DNA of 40,075 nt from Deltaproteobacteria bacterium (GTDB lineage Bacteria > Desulfobacterota > GWC2-55-46 > JAJCZF01). Where the stretch lies: assembly GCA_029262475.1 (NCBI GenBank), contig JAJCZG010000099.1, forward strand, positions 1-40,075, written 5' to 3'. Under the pieces are notes generated by a model. That model was not told the origin of the DNA, ran no database searches, and worked only from the letters and a program-made list of their open reading frames with translations. Below, piece by piece: positions 25,483 to 33,709 of this stretch (position 1 is its first letter; the number at the start of each line of letters is the position of its first letter). Position numbers and translations under genes: made by a program.

Positions 25483-26442
25483 ATGGTGGAAAAAGTAAGA
25501 ACTTCCGTTGAATCTTTTTATTCGGATGCGGCCAAGAACCCTCAGGCAGAACTCTGCTGCCCTGTAACGCGTAAAGACGTTGATACCTCTCACATCCCGG
25601 ACGATATACTTGGCATCTCATACGGCTGTGGCAGTCCCGTCTCCGAGGCTGGCGTAAAGCCGGGTGATACCGTGTTGGACCTGGGCTCAGGAGTGGGGAT
25701 AGACTGTTTTATCGCCTCACGCGTTGTCGGCAGCAGCGGCTCTGTAATCGGCGTGGATATGACCGATGACATGCTCAAAAGAGCCGTAGACGCCAAAGAG
25801 AGCGTCGGTGAAAAGCTCGGTTACGCAAACGTCGATTTTAGAAAGGGCTTTCTCGAAGAGGTTCCCGTTGATGACGAGACGGTCGATGTCGTGCTTTCAA
25901 ACTGCGTAATAAACCTCTCCGGAGATAAGGAGAAAGTCTTTGGCGAGATATACCGCGTATTAAAGGATAGAGGGTCTTTTACCATAGCGGATATAGTCTC
26001 CGAGAAAGATGTGCCGCAAGAGATGCAGGACGATAAGACACTCTGGGGAGAGTGCATCTCCGGAGCCCTTAAGGAGAAGGAGTTCACAAGGCTGGCGCGC
26101 GGTGCCGGTTTCTACGGTATAAATGTTACCTCCAGGTATCTTTACAGGGAAGTAAAGGGCCTTCGCTTCGATTCCATAACAATAAGCGGTTATAAATACG
26201 TGAAGAAGCCCGAGTGCGCTTTCGTAGGGCAGTACGCGATATATAACGGCCCGATGACTTCGGTAAGAGACGATGACGGACACGACTATCCTGCAGGAAT
26301 GCCGGTCGAGGTATGTACCGATACCGCCGAGAAGTTATCAAGCGACCCATACAGGGCGAGCTTCACCGTGATCGACGCCACAGGTGATCTTGCCGGGAGC
26401 TGTGACCCGGTTGATGGCGGTAGCGGCTCCGGGTGTTGTTGA
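25483..26442 (+). CDS. arsM: Arsenite S-adenosylmethionine methyltransferase (ArsM-like), 319 aa
   Basis: A SAM-binding Rossmann core LDLGSGVGID (65-74) carries three cysteines at the positions diagnostic for ArsM: C49 in YGCGSPV, C141 in LSNCVINLS and C191 in WGECISGA. The 50-residue spacing of the last two matches that in characterised ArsM enzymes. These residues bind As(III) for stepwise methylation. Extra cysteines are C25-C26 near the start and a terminal CC after a Gly/Ser linker, which could hand over metalloid. There are no ars resistance genes nearby. AGGAG precedes the ATG. A C-terminal domain (about 210-300) is of the kind usual for this family. Confidence 0.85.
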   Translation: MVEKVRTSVESFYSDAAKNPQAELCCPVTRKDVDTSHIPDDILGISYGCGSPVSEAGVKPGDTVLDLGSGVGIDCFIASRVVGSSGSVIGVDMTDDMLKRAVDAKESVGEKLGYANVDFRKGFLEEVPVDDETVDVVLSNCVINLSGDKEKVFGEIYRVLKDRGSFTIADIVSEKDVPQEMQDDKTLWGECISGALKEKEFTRLARGAGFYGINVTSRYLYREVKGLRFDSITISGYKYVKKPECAFVGQYAIYNGPMTSVRDDDGHDYPAGMPVEVCTDTAEKLSSDPYRASFTVIDATGDLAGSCDPVDGGSGSGCC

Positions 26443-26505
26443 TTTATTTTTTTGAATTTTTACCTTGCCTGAAAAATCTTTTTTTATTAATAAAGATGAA
26501 ATAGA

Positions 26506-26535
26506 TTGACCTTCGAGTGTAAAATATTTTATTCT
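26506..26535 (+). promoter_or_regulatory. Candidate promoter of the histone-like gene
   Basis: TTGACC (26506-26511) and TATTCT (26530-26535) with an 18-nt spacer, 55 nt before the ATG, in an AT-rich stretch. Confidence 0.5.
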
Positions 26536-26589
26536 AAAGAGAGATGCATATTTGAATACTGAAATTCATTTCATACAAAGGAGAGTCAG

Positions 26590-27042
26590 ATGGCGAGTGC
26601 ATTAACTGAACTGAAGATTATCTTGAAACGTTTTGAGGCATTGCTTCCAAAGGTGCAGGGCGCGGTAACCAATGTGGCTGAGAAGGAGTACAAAGCTGTT
26701 CTTAGAGAGGTTGCCAAAAACAAGAAGAGTGCAATAAGCGGTTTTAAGAAGATTATAAAATCCATAGAAAAGTCCGAGCTCGCCATGATGGTAGGATCGA
26801 AGAAGGCCAAGGCAAAGAAGGCAGCGCCGAAGAAGGCCGCAGCTAAAAAGACTACGGCAAAGAAGGCAGCGCCGAAGAAAGCCGCAGTTAAAAAGACTAC
26901 GGCAAAGAAGGCAGCGCCGAAGAAGGCCGCAGCTAAAAAGAAGACCACGGCAAAGAAGGCAGCGCCGAAGAAAGCCGCAGCTAAAAAGAAGACCACGGCA
27001 AAGAAGGCAGCGCCAAAGAAAGCCGCAGCTAAAAAAGGCTGA
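26590..27042 (+). CDS. Lys/Ala-rich histone H1-like (AlgP-type) DNA-binding protein, 150 aa
   Basis: Residues 1-72 form an alpha-helical N-domain (ALTELKIILKRFEALLPKVQGAV..., EKEYKAVLREVAKNKKSAISGFKKIIKSIEKSEL). Residues 76-150 are a tandem repeat of about 15 residues, KKAAPKKAAAKKTTA, with nearly one lysine in two. This resembles the C-terminal tails of bacterial H1-like nucleoid proteins, which bind DNA without sequence preference. The likely role is nucleoid compaction. The repeat makes copy number prone to change. GGAG precedes the ATG, and a strong terminator follows, so the gene is monocistronic. Confidence 0.8.
   Translation: MASALTELKIILKRFEALLPKVQGAVTNVAEKEYKAVLREVAKNKKSAISGFKKIIKSIEKSELAMMVGSKKAKAKKAAPKKAAAKKTTAKKAAPKKAAVKKTTAKKAAPKKAAAKKKTTAKKAAPKKAAAKKKTTAKKAAPKKAAAKKG
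26815..27036 (+). repeat. In-frame tandem repeat inside the histone-like gene (units of 45, 45, 48 and 48 nt plus a partial)
   Basis: Each unit begins AAGAAGGCAGCGCC and codes KKAAPKKAAxKK. Units start at 26815, 26860, 26905, 26953 and 27001. Units 3 and 4 have an added lysine codon. Nucleotide identity between units is very high, indicating recent expansion. Confidence 0.9.
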
Positions 27043-27075
27043 GTTAAGAGGGTTTTAGAGAGTCACTGAATATAG

Positions 27076-27113
27076 AGCGCCCCGTATGTAGTTACATACG
27101 GGGCGCTTCTTTT
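27076..27113 (+). terminator. Strong intrinsic terminator of the histone-like gene
   Basis: AGCGCCCCGTATGTA (27076-27090) and its exact complement (27093-27107) form a 15-bp inverted repeat with a 2-nt centre, followed by TCTTTTT. It begins 34 nt after the stop codon. Confidence 0.92.
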
Positions 27114-27241
27114 TGGGAAAATTTATTTTTGGCAAAAGAGGCGGATCGCTTAGTAGCAGTATGAGGATAGAAAATACCCGCCGTTTTAGAATCAACGCCA
27201 CTTGGACTGCCTTTGATGCCTGGCGTGGACTAACTTCGGGC

Positions 27242-27535
27242 TTACGGCATATCCAGGTATCCAACAGGTCTCCTGAAGGTGTAATAGGCCGGGTAGTCAA
27301 CGAGTTTATCCTTTGTCGTTCCGACGCTGCCGGTAACAGCCGTCAAGGGCAGCGATACGAGGAAGAGTGTTGTGCCGAGGGCGAAGCCCGTAAAGCCGAG
27401 AGGGCGCAGTACAAGCACATCGAAGGTGATGCCTATATCGGACGGTTCATTCATCATCTTCGTCTTGGCCGAAGAAAGCTGAGCACTCCCGAAGATAAGC
27501 ATCACTGAAATTAATATAGCGGCTAGAAACTTCAT
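27242..27535 (-). CDS. Small exported or membrane protein of unknown function, 97 aa
   Basis: A signal peptide (MKFLAAILISVMLIFGSAQLSSA) is followed by a hydrophobic segment RPLGFTGFALGTTLFLVSLPLTA (about 42-66) and the C-terminal pattern LVDYPAYYTFRRPVGYLD. I associate this LVxxPxxYTFxRPxG ending with small conserved envelope proteins of unknown role in proteobacteria. AAGGAGG ahead of the ATG at 27535 supports this start over an upstream one at 27559. It converges on the histone-like gene and diverges from the M1 peptidase gene (223-nt gap). Confidence 0.7.
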   Translation of the reverse strand: MKFLAAILISVMLIFGSAQLSSAKTKMMNEPSDIGITFDVLVLRPLGFTGFALGTTLFLVSLPLTAVTGSVGTTKDKLVDYPAYYTFRRPVGYLDMP

Positions 27536-27758
27536 CTTAGTTCCTCCTTTAACCCACACCTAGAAGACAATATGATATTAATCCAAGACAGGCACTCCGG
27601 CGGGCTTATAATCATTAGTGAAAGACCTTTAAACCGGCTCTACTTATCAATTTATTATAATCCACTTCAGTGACCTTGGCAAGCTTTGTTTTCCTCCTTA
27701 GATAGGGCTTTATAACGATAGATTTGTTTATTTCCTCCGAGTATAGTATCGTTATCAT

Positions 27759-29900
27759 ATGAATAGACTAACTTTTCCGTCCATAAGGCTCCTTAGATAT
27801 TCACTACTGTTGCTTACGTTTTCGGCCTTCTTCTCGGCTCCGCATCCGGCCATCTCCCACCCTCTTAAGGATATAAGCCTCGCCCACGAGATAGTGGTTA
27901 GTGTCGATACTACTGAGCGCCTCCTCATCGGTACTGACACGGTTTGCTGCTTTGACGCCGACGACGGAGAGGTCACCTTTGCGGTAGGATCAAATATTAG
28001 CGTAGATAAGGTCCGCTTCTCAGGAAGAGAGATCGAAGCCAAAATATCAGATGCAGCGTTATACGATGCAAAGATCATAACCCTGAATCTATTGCCTGAA
28101 AATTTCACCGATGAAGTTTTAGGAAAAGGAGCTTTGGTATTTACTTACAGAGGGCGCTTCCCCGGCTTTGAAGGGGCTACGGCGGAGATTAAGAGGGGTA
28201 TATCTTTTATAAATACAGGCGTTATAGGCGAGGAAGGGGCCTTCCTTCCATCAACTTCGGGATGGTATCCCGTGAGAGAGGGACGTACTGCTACCTTCGA
28301 TGTTACCGTTACCACACCCTCCGCCTTTAATGCCGTGATGGAGGGCGAGTGGGTATCCAGCTCCAGGGAGGGTAGCAGGAGGGTAAACAGATGGGTGAGT
28401 CGTAAGAACCTCGACGGGGCAAACCTTATCGTATCGAGGTTTGTCGTCGAGGAGGATTCGCATAGAGGGATAAAGCTCTATACATTCTTTTTGAAAGAAG
28501 ATAAGCCCCTCTCAAAGGTCTACTTCGATAAGGTAAAAGAGTATCTGGATTTCTATGCCGATATACTGCCTCCCTACCCGTATAAGAAATTCGCCGTTGT
28601 CGAAAGCCACCTCCCGACTGGTTACGGCATGCCATCCTATACCCTTCTCGGCTCTAATATTATACGCCTTCCGTTTATACCCGATACTTCGCTTGGGCAC
28701 GAACTCGTCCATAACTGGTGGGGGAACTCCGTCTTCATAGACCCGGTTTACGGGAACTGGGCCGAAGCACTTACGACATATACCGCCGACCACCTCTATC
28801 AGGAGAGGGCCGGGGAGGGGGCAGGCTACAGGAGGCAGTCCCTTGAGAGCTACCGTAACTACGCTGGCTCGCTCCCTGTCTCTCTTAAGGAGTTTAGATT
28901 CGAGACAAGCATGTGGGCCAGGGCAGTAGGATATAATAAAGGTTCTTATGTCTTTCATATGCTGAGAAAGCTCGTTGGAGATGAGCTCTTCTACGCTTCG
29001 CTACGGCGATTTTATGATGATAATAAATTCACATTCACCACAAGCGAGGATATTGAGAAGGCATTCGAGGCAGAGACAGGGAGGAAGCTCGACTGGTTCT
29101 TCTACCAGTGGTTCGTTATACGAGGGGCCCCGAGCCTCTCGTTAAGCGACGTGGCTCTTACGGGGGAGAAGGGCGGGGAGTACCATCTATCGTTTCTTCT
29201 GGATCAGGGGGATGAGGCTTATATCCTGAAGATCACAATGCTAGTAAGAACCGTGGACGGAGAGGTGCGTAAGGAGATAGACCTTGTTAAAGAGAGGCAG
29301 CGATTCGATATCACACTATCTTCAAAACCCAAAACCCTGGAGATAGATCCCGGATTGGATCTTTTTCGCCTCTTATCCTACAGGGAGACGCCGCCACTCT
29401 TCGGCTCATTCTTCGGTTCAGAGAAGGGGTATTATGTATTGCCGCCCTCCGCAGAGGTTTCGGATAAATACGCCCCTGTCGCTCTCTCTCTTTCCAGGGA
29501 TTACGGGCAAAGGGTTACTAACGCCGGCGACGTGCCCGAGGGTCTTTCGAGCGGCAGCGGCGGTCTCTTCATCTTCGGCGGGCCGGATGTCAACCCGCTC
29601 TTCGAGCGCTACTGGAATGCTCCTTCAAAAGATGTGTCGCTTGAGGGTAATCTCTTTACGATTAAGGGGGAGGTCTTTGATATCACCCGAAATGTGGTGG
29701 TGGTGGCCTTCAGGGACCGCAAAGATACGGAAAAAACGCACGTAGCTCTCCTCGGCATGACCGACGAGGCTACTATGAACTCTATCGCAAGGCGTATTCC
29801 TCACCTTACATCAAAGGGATATCTGGTCTTTAAAGAAGGGGGCGGTCTACTTCACGGCTCGCTCGTCGGTGAAGAGCTCCTGCGCTTTGACTTCGATTAA
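27759..29900 (+). CDS. M1-family (gluzincin) metallopeptidase-like exported protein, 713 aa
   Basis: After an N-terminal hydrophobic signal (RLLRYSLLLLTFSAFFSAPHPAIS) comes a beta-rich N-domain, then the catalytic domain with zinc motif HELVHNWWGN (H314, H318) and, exactly 18 residues after the second His, the third ligand E336 in NWAEALTTY. The GAMEN exopeptidase loop is replaced by GYGMPSYTLLG, so this may not be a typical aminopeptidase. The C-terminal ~200 residues (PEGLSSGSGGLFIFGGPDVNPLFERYW...) form a further domain. It probably acts on peptides in the periplasm. No ribosome site is visible. Its stop overlaps that of the convergent ChaN gene within a TTAA. Confidence 0.82.
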   Translation: MNRLTFPSIRLLRYSLLLLTFSAFFSAPHPAISHPLKDISLAHEIVVSVDTTERLLIGTDTVCCFDADDGEVTFAVGSNISVDKVRFSGREIEAKISDAALYDAKIITLNLLPENFTDEVLGKGALVFTYRGRFPGFEGATAEIKRGISFINTGVIGEEGAFLPSTSGWYPVREGRTATFDVTVTTPSAFNAVMEGEWVSSSREGSRRVNRWVSRKNLDGANLIVSRFVVEEDSHRGIKLYTFFLKEDKPLSKVYFDKVKEYLDFYADILPPYPYKKFAVVESHLPTGYGMPSYTLLGSNIIRLPFIPDTSLGHELVHNWWGNSVFIDPVYGNWAEALTTYTADHLYQERAGEGAGYRRQSLESYRNYAGSLPVSLKEFRFETSMWARAVGYNKGSYVFHMLRKLVGDELFYASLRRFYDDNKFTFTTSEDIEKAFEAETGRKLDWFFYQWFVIRGAPSLSLSDVALTGEKGGEYHLSFLLDQGDEAYILKITMLVRTVDGEVRKEIDLVKERQRFDITLSSKPKTLEIDPGLDLFRLLSYRETPPLFGSFFGSEKGYYVLPPSAEVSDKYAPVALSLSRDYGQRVTNAGDVPEGLSSGSGGLFIFGGPDVNPLFERYWNAPSKDVSLEGNLFTIKGEVFDITRNVVVVAFRDRKDTEKTHVALLGMTDEATMNSIARRIPHLTSKGYLVFKEGGGLLHGSLVGEELLRFDFD

Positions 29901-31225
29901 TCGTCGTCGTCCGTCTTGTGCTTTACTTCCGGCGTTAGTTTAATTTCTATTTCGAGATCGTCTCCGTCACGGTACACGCTAACGAGCACTGTATCGCCGA
30001 ATTCTTTGAGGCTCAGGAGGTAGACGATATCGAATATCTCCTTAACCTCTTCTCCGTCAAGGCTTTTTATTATATCCCCTGAGAATAGGTCGTGCTTCTC
30101 AGCCGGAGAGCCCGGCGTAACGAGAGAGATCGTCACCCCTTTCTTCTCTTCAACGAGATAGACGCCTAGCTTCGGCCTGGTGATCGGGACGGACTGGTAT
30201 TCGGTGGCCCAGACGATATCGGCGAGGAGAAGAGGGAAGTTCGGCATATTTATGTTGAGGTACTTGGCCCCCTTCTTCTCCCCGGCCTTCTTATCTGTAA
30301 TGATATCCGTAGAGACCGGCATAACTACCGTATACGGTTCCATGAGCCTCCTGAAGGCGCGTTTGGGTATGCCGAAGCCGTATCCCAGGTGGCCGCCTCC
30401 GGCTAGAACTACCATGTGCTTGCCCTTGCCAGTCTCGCTCTGGAGGTATTTGGCTATCGTCTCTGCCATCGTCTCTTCCCACATGAGCTGGACGCGGTAA
30501 AAACCGTCGAAGCCGGAGCTGCCGTGGCTCGGGTCAGAGTAGACAGCTTTTACCCAGGCCCTGTGATACTGGTCCGTCTCGTCAAGCTCCGGGAGTGGTT
30601 CTTGCTCTATGGCGGGCTTTTCAGCCGTCTCGTTATCTGTTTCTTTTACGTATTCGGTCTCGCCTCCGCCGGTGGCGGTCACTTTGGGCTCTTTCTTTGA
30701 GTGGCTCTTTCCCGTATCCTTACCGATGAGCTGTCGGACCCTCTTCTTAGAGACGTTAAGCGCTATAAGAGGGATCTTATTGTCGCGAATATATTCAAGC
30801 ACCCCTTTGTAGTAATCGTACTCCACCCCCCAGTTCTTCATCCACTCACTAAAGAACTCCTTATCGTCGGCATCGCCGCTAATCCACTTGTCGAGAAACT
30901 CCTGGGCCGGCCTCTGGAACATCTCCATGCCTACGACAACCTCGCCGGGGTAGCGGTCGTTAAGCGCCTTAATCACTTGGAGCTGCACTTCGTGGTGTTT
31001 TAAATTTTCATGGGTCTCACCAACGTAAACGACCCTGGAGGGGTAAAGGAATTTAAAGAGCTCCTCGCTCGTAAGGAGCGTCCCGGTAGGTAGGTGCATT
31101 ATCTCACCCGGGGCAAGGCTCTCAACCGGCCTGTAGGGTGATTTATATGACATATGTTCATGGGAAGCGCAACCTGCCAGGAGCAGGGTGGCCGCCATAA
31201 GGATTATTCTAATACTCTCTTTCAT
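29897..31225 (-). CDS. ChaN/DUF399-type lipoprotein with C-terminal PDZ domain, 442 aa
   Basis: Lipoprotein signal with lipobox LLAGC (C19). The ChaN-type core starts RVVYVGETHENLKHHEVQLQVIKAL and continues VVVGMEMFQRPAQEFLDKWISG and later VVLAGGGHLGYGFGIPKR; ChaN relatives bind heme. A charged low-complexity insert (about 188-230) splits the core. The last ~85 residues are a PDZ domain (GVTISLVTPGSPAEKHDLFSGDIIKSLDGEEV), which binds peptide termini. Heme handling or envelope quality control in the periplasm is plausible beside a periplasmic peptidase. The start is the ATG at 31225 (AGAAGGCGG upstream); the longer frame to 31384 lacks support. Confidence 0.82.
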   Translation of the reverse strand: MKESIRIILMAATLLLAGCASHEHMSYKSPYRPVESLAPGEIMHLPTGTLLTSEELFKFLYPSRVVYVGETHENLKHHEVQLQVIKALNDRYPGEVVVGMEMFQRPAQEFLDKWISGDADDKEFFSEWMKNWGVEYDYYKGVLEYIRDNKIPLIALNVSKKRVRQLIGKDTGKSHSKKEPKVTATGGGETEYVKETDNETAEKPAIEQEPLPELDETDQYHRAWVKAVYSDPSHGSSGFDGFYRVQLMWEETMAETIAKYLQSETGKGKHMVVLAGGGHLGYGFGIPKRAFRRLMEPYTVVMPVSTDIITDKKAGEKKGAKYLNINMPNFPLLLADIVWATEYQSVPITRPKLGVYLVEEKKGVTISLVTPGSPAEKHDLFSGDIIKSLDGEEVKEIFDIVYLLSLKEFGDTVLVSVYRDGDDLEIEIKLTPEVKHKTDDDD

Positions 31226-31436
31226 ATCCGCCTTCTTCTTAACTGGACAAACTTTATAATTCCAAAGTATATAATGCCAAAAGTAACGCATGTATGTCAA
31301 ACCCGGAGTGCCAGGGGATACGGCAGAGCCTCGGGGAGGACGAAGTAAGGGTTGATATAAAAGAAAAAAAGGTATAAAATACAATAAGATAGTGTTTTTT
31401 CTATAATGTTCCTTAACTGCATGAAAACTTCATTAG

Positions 31437-33689
31437 ATGTCTATACGACCTTACCTTTATCTGCTTCTCTTCATAGTACTTGGTTTCACCATCTACTCGG
31501 GCGTGTTTAACGCTCCGTTCGTCTTTGACGACGGTCTCTATATCGTGCAAAACCCACCGGTAAGGGATCTTAGTCATTTTCTGGACTTCTCCGGAACCCG
31601 TTACATCGGGTTTTTGAGCTTTGCGGTGAATTACGCCATAGGCGCATTAGACGTAACAGGCTATAACCTTACAAATATCGGAATACATATAATAAATGCC
31701 TTCCTCGTCTATCTGATGCTCCTCCTTCTGGCGAGGACCCCGTATATGGCCGGGTTTTTGGATTCGGCCACGGCCTCGGTCATGCCCCTTCTCGCGGGGC
31801 TGATATTTCTAACGCACCCGATTGAGTCGCAGGCGGTCTGCTACGTTACGCAGAGGTTTGCATCTTTAGCAACGCTCTTTTATCTCCTGTCTATCGTCTT
31901 CTATCTTAGATACAGGCTTGGAGTCGGGGTTAAGGGGCGCCGCCTCGGCGGCATTTTCTTCTATTTAGTGTCACTTGCAGCGTGTATCCTTGCGCAAAAG
32001 ACCAAGGAGATAAGCTTTACGCTCCCGGTGGTGATCGTTTTATGCGAGCTTACCTTCTTTGCGTGGCGAGAAAGGAGTCTTTTAGCTCGCCTCAGGGCCG
32101 TCTTCCCGTTTCTTCTGACCTTACTCATAATCCCGCTTACATTACTTCTTACTACTTCTCCTGATATCCCCATTGAACCAGGGGCCGGTGGAGAAGAACT
32201 TGAGCTTCACGCCCTTGTAGGAGGAGCAACTACAGCGGCTTCCGTCGTAAGGGATTATCAGGTTCAGGAGATGATGGAACTCTCTTCCTATGAGTATTTC
32301 TCCACTCAGCTAAGGGTGATAGTGACATATATGAGGTTACTTATCCTCCCCGCAGGTCAAAACCTGCTTTACGATTACCCGAAATATACGAATATCTTTT
32401 CCCTACCGGTCCTATTGAGCCTCGTCTTCCTATCGGTCTTTTTGTTTACCGTGCTACTTCTCTTTCTGCTTTCGAGGGGAGGGAGGAGCCCGCTCGGGCT
32501 CATCGGCGCATTTGGAGGTTTATGGTTCTTTATAACACTCTCCATCGAGTCGTCCGTTATACCGATCAAACACCTTATATTCGAGCACCGCCTCTATCTC
32601 CCAAGTATAGGGGCTATAATCCTCTTCTCGGCGATTGTTATCTTTCTTCTAAAAAAGCTCCCCGTAGGGCTATTCCTGAAGCCGCAGAAGGCCCCTTTGA
32701 TCTTTACCGTTATTATAACGATCATACTCTCTGTTGCGACATACCGCCGGAGCCTCGTATGGGCAGACGAGCTTACCCTGTGGGAAGATGTCGTTAGTAA
32801 ATCTCCGGCCCTCTCGACAGCTCAAAATAACTACGCCAAGGCGCTTGAGGCGACCGGTGACAAGGAAGCGGCCATGAAACACTACCAGGAGGCAGTACGC
32901 CTCAGGCCAACCTTTGCCGAGGCCCATAATAATATCGGAAGCCTCTACTATGCCGAAGGCGACAACGTCATGGCCGTAACACACTTTAATCTGGCTCTGA
33001 GCTTGAACCCAACGCTCGCCGAGGCCCATAATAATATCGCTAATCTTTATGTGGCGCGCGGCGACAACGAGGGGGCGATCTTACATTACAAAGAGGCCAT
33101 TCGTCTGAGGCCGGCCAGCTCGGATGTCTTATTCAGTATAGCCCGTTTCTATCAGTTGACCGCCGAACCCGATAAGGCGATAAGCAATTATAAACGCGCG
33201 ATCTCCATAAGCCCCTGGCACTACCAGTCGCACTACGCGCTGGCGGTCCTGTATCAGGGGACGGCAGATAATGATCTGGCTATCTTACATTACAAAGAGG
33301 CACTCGCGGCTAAGCCTGAGCTAACGCTTGCTCACTATAATGTCGCGGCCATATACGCAGAAGAAGGCGATCTCGGAGCGGCTATAATTCACTACAAGGA
33401 ATGCATAAGACTTGAACCCATGAACCACGATTACCACTTTAATCTGGCCTGGGCATATCAAAGCGCTGGAATGTACGATGAGGCGATTTTGAGATATAAA
33501 GAGGCGATAAAGGTGGATCCTGAGATAAAAGAGACTCACTTTAACCTCGGACTTGTTTACAGGACGAGGAATAAGATTGAGAAGGCGATGGGTGAATTCA
33601 AAGAGGCTTTAAGGGTGGACCCCGGCTATAAGGAAGCCAGTGAAGCGCTAAAGAGTGACGTTTGGGGGGATGATGAAGTTAGTAGGTAG
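31437..33689 (+). CDS. TMTC-like GT-C glycosyltransferase with eight C-terminal TPRs, 750 aa
   Basis: Same architecture as the 549-aa protein at 17373, but longer. Residues 1-445 hold about a dozen membrane helices; the first loop has NAPFVFDDGLYIVQNPPVRDL with the paired acids at 31-32, and FLTHPIESQAVCYVTQR matches the paralogue's LHPVSTEPVSWISS. From about 458 to 735 there are eight 34-residue TPRs (for example AEAHNNIGSLYYAEGDNVMAV...). Some repeats share identical DNA words such as GAGGCCCATAATAATATCG, indicating recent internal duplication. TMTC proteins mannosylate secreted or membrane proteins in animals; bacterial substrates are unknown. No ribosome site is visible. Confidence 0.8.
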   Translation: MSIRPYLYLLLFIVLGFTIYSGVFNAPFVFDDGLYIVQNPPVRDLSHFLDFSGTRYIGFLSFAVNYAIGALDVTGYNLTNIGIHIINAFLVYLMLLLLARTPYMAGFLDSATASVMPLLAGLIFLTHPIESQAVCYVTQRFASLATLFYLLSIVFYLRYRLGVGVKGRRLGGIFFYLVSLAACILAQKTKEISFTLPVVIVLCELTFFAWRERSLLARLRAVFPFLLTLLIIPLTLLLTTSPDIPIEPGAGGEELELHALVGGATTAASVVRDYQVQEMMELSSYEYFSTQLRVIVTYMRLLILPAGQNLLYDYPKYTNIFSLPVLLSLVFLSVFLFTVLLLFLLSRGGRSPLGLIGAFGGLWFFITLSIESSVIPIKHLIFEHRLYLPSIGAIILFSAIVIFLLKKLPVGLFLKPQKAPLIFTVIITIILSVATYRRSLVWADELTLWEDVVSKSPALSTAQNNYAKALEATGDKEAAMKHYQEAVRLRPTFAEAHNNIGSLYYAEGDNVMAVTHFNLALSLNPTLAEAHNNIANLYVARGDNEGAILHYKEAIRLRPASSDVLFSIARFYQLTAEPDKAISNYKRAISISPWHYQSHYALAVLYQGTADNDLAILHYKEALAAKPELTLAHYNVAAIYAEEGDLGAAIIHYKECIRLEPMNHDYHFNLAWAYQSAGMYDEAILRYKEAIKVDPEIKETHFNLGLVYRTRNKIEKAMGEFKEALRVDPGYKEASEALKSDVWGDDEVSR

Positions 33690-33709
33690 AGGAGGGTAGG
33701 GCTCAGGTC

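Noticed and set aside
26586-26996. 136-aa minus-strand hydrophobic repeat protein
   Set aside because: It is the antisense of the Lys/Ala repeat in the histone-like gene; the apparent membrane segments are an artefact.
26815-27036. CRISPR-like array
   Set aside because: The repeats are contiguous and in frame with no unique spacers; they code for the protein tail.
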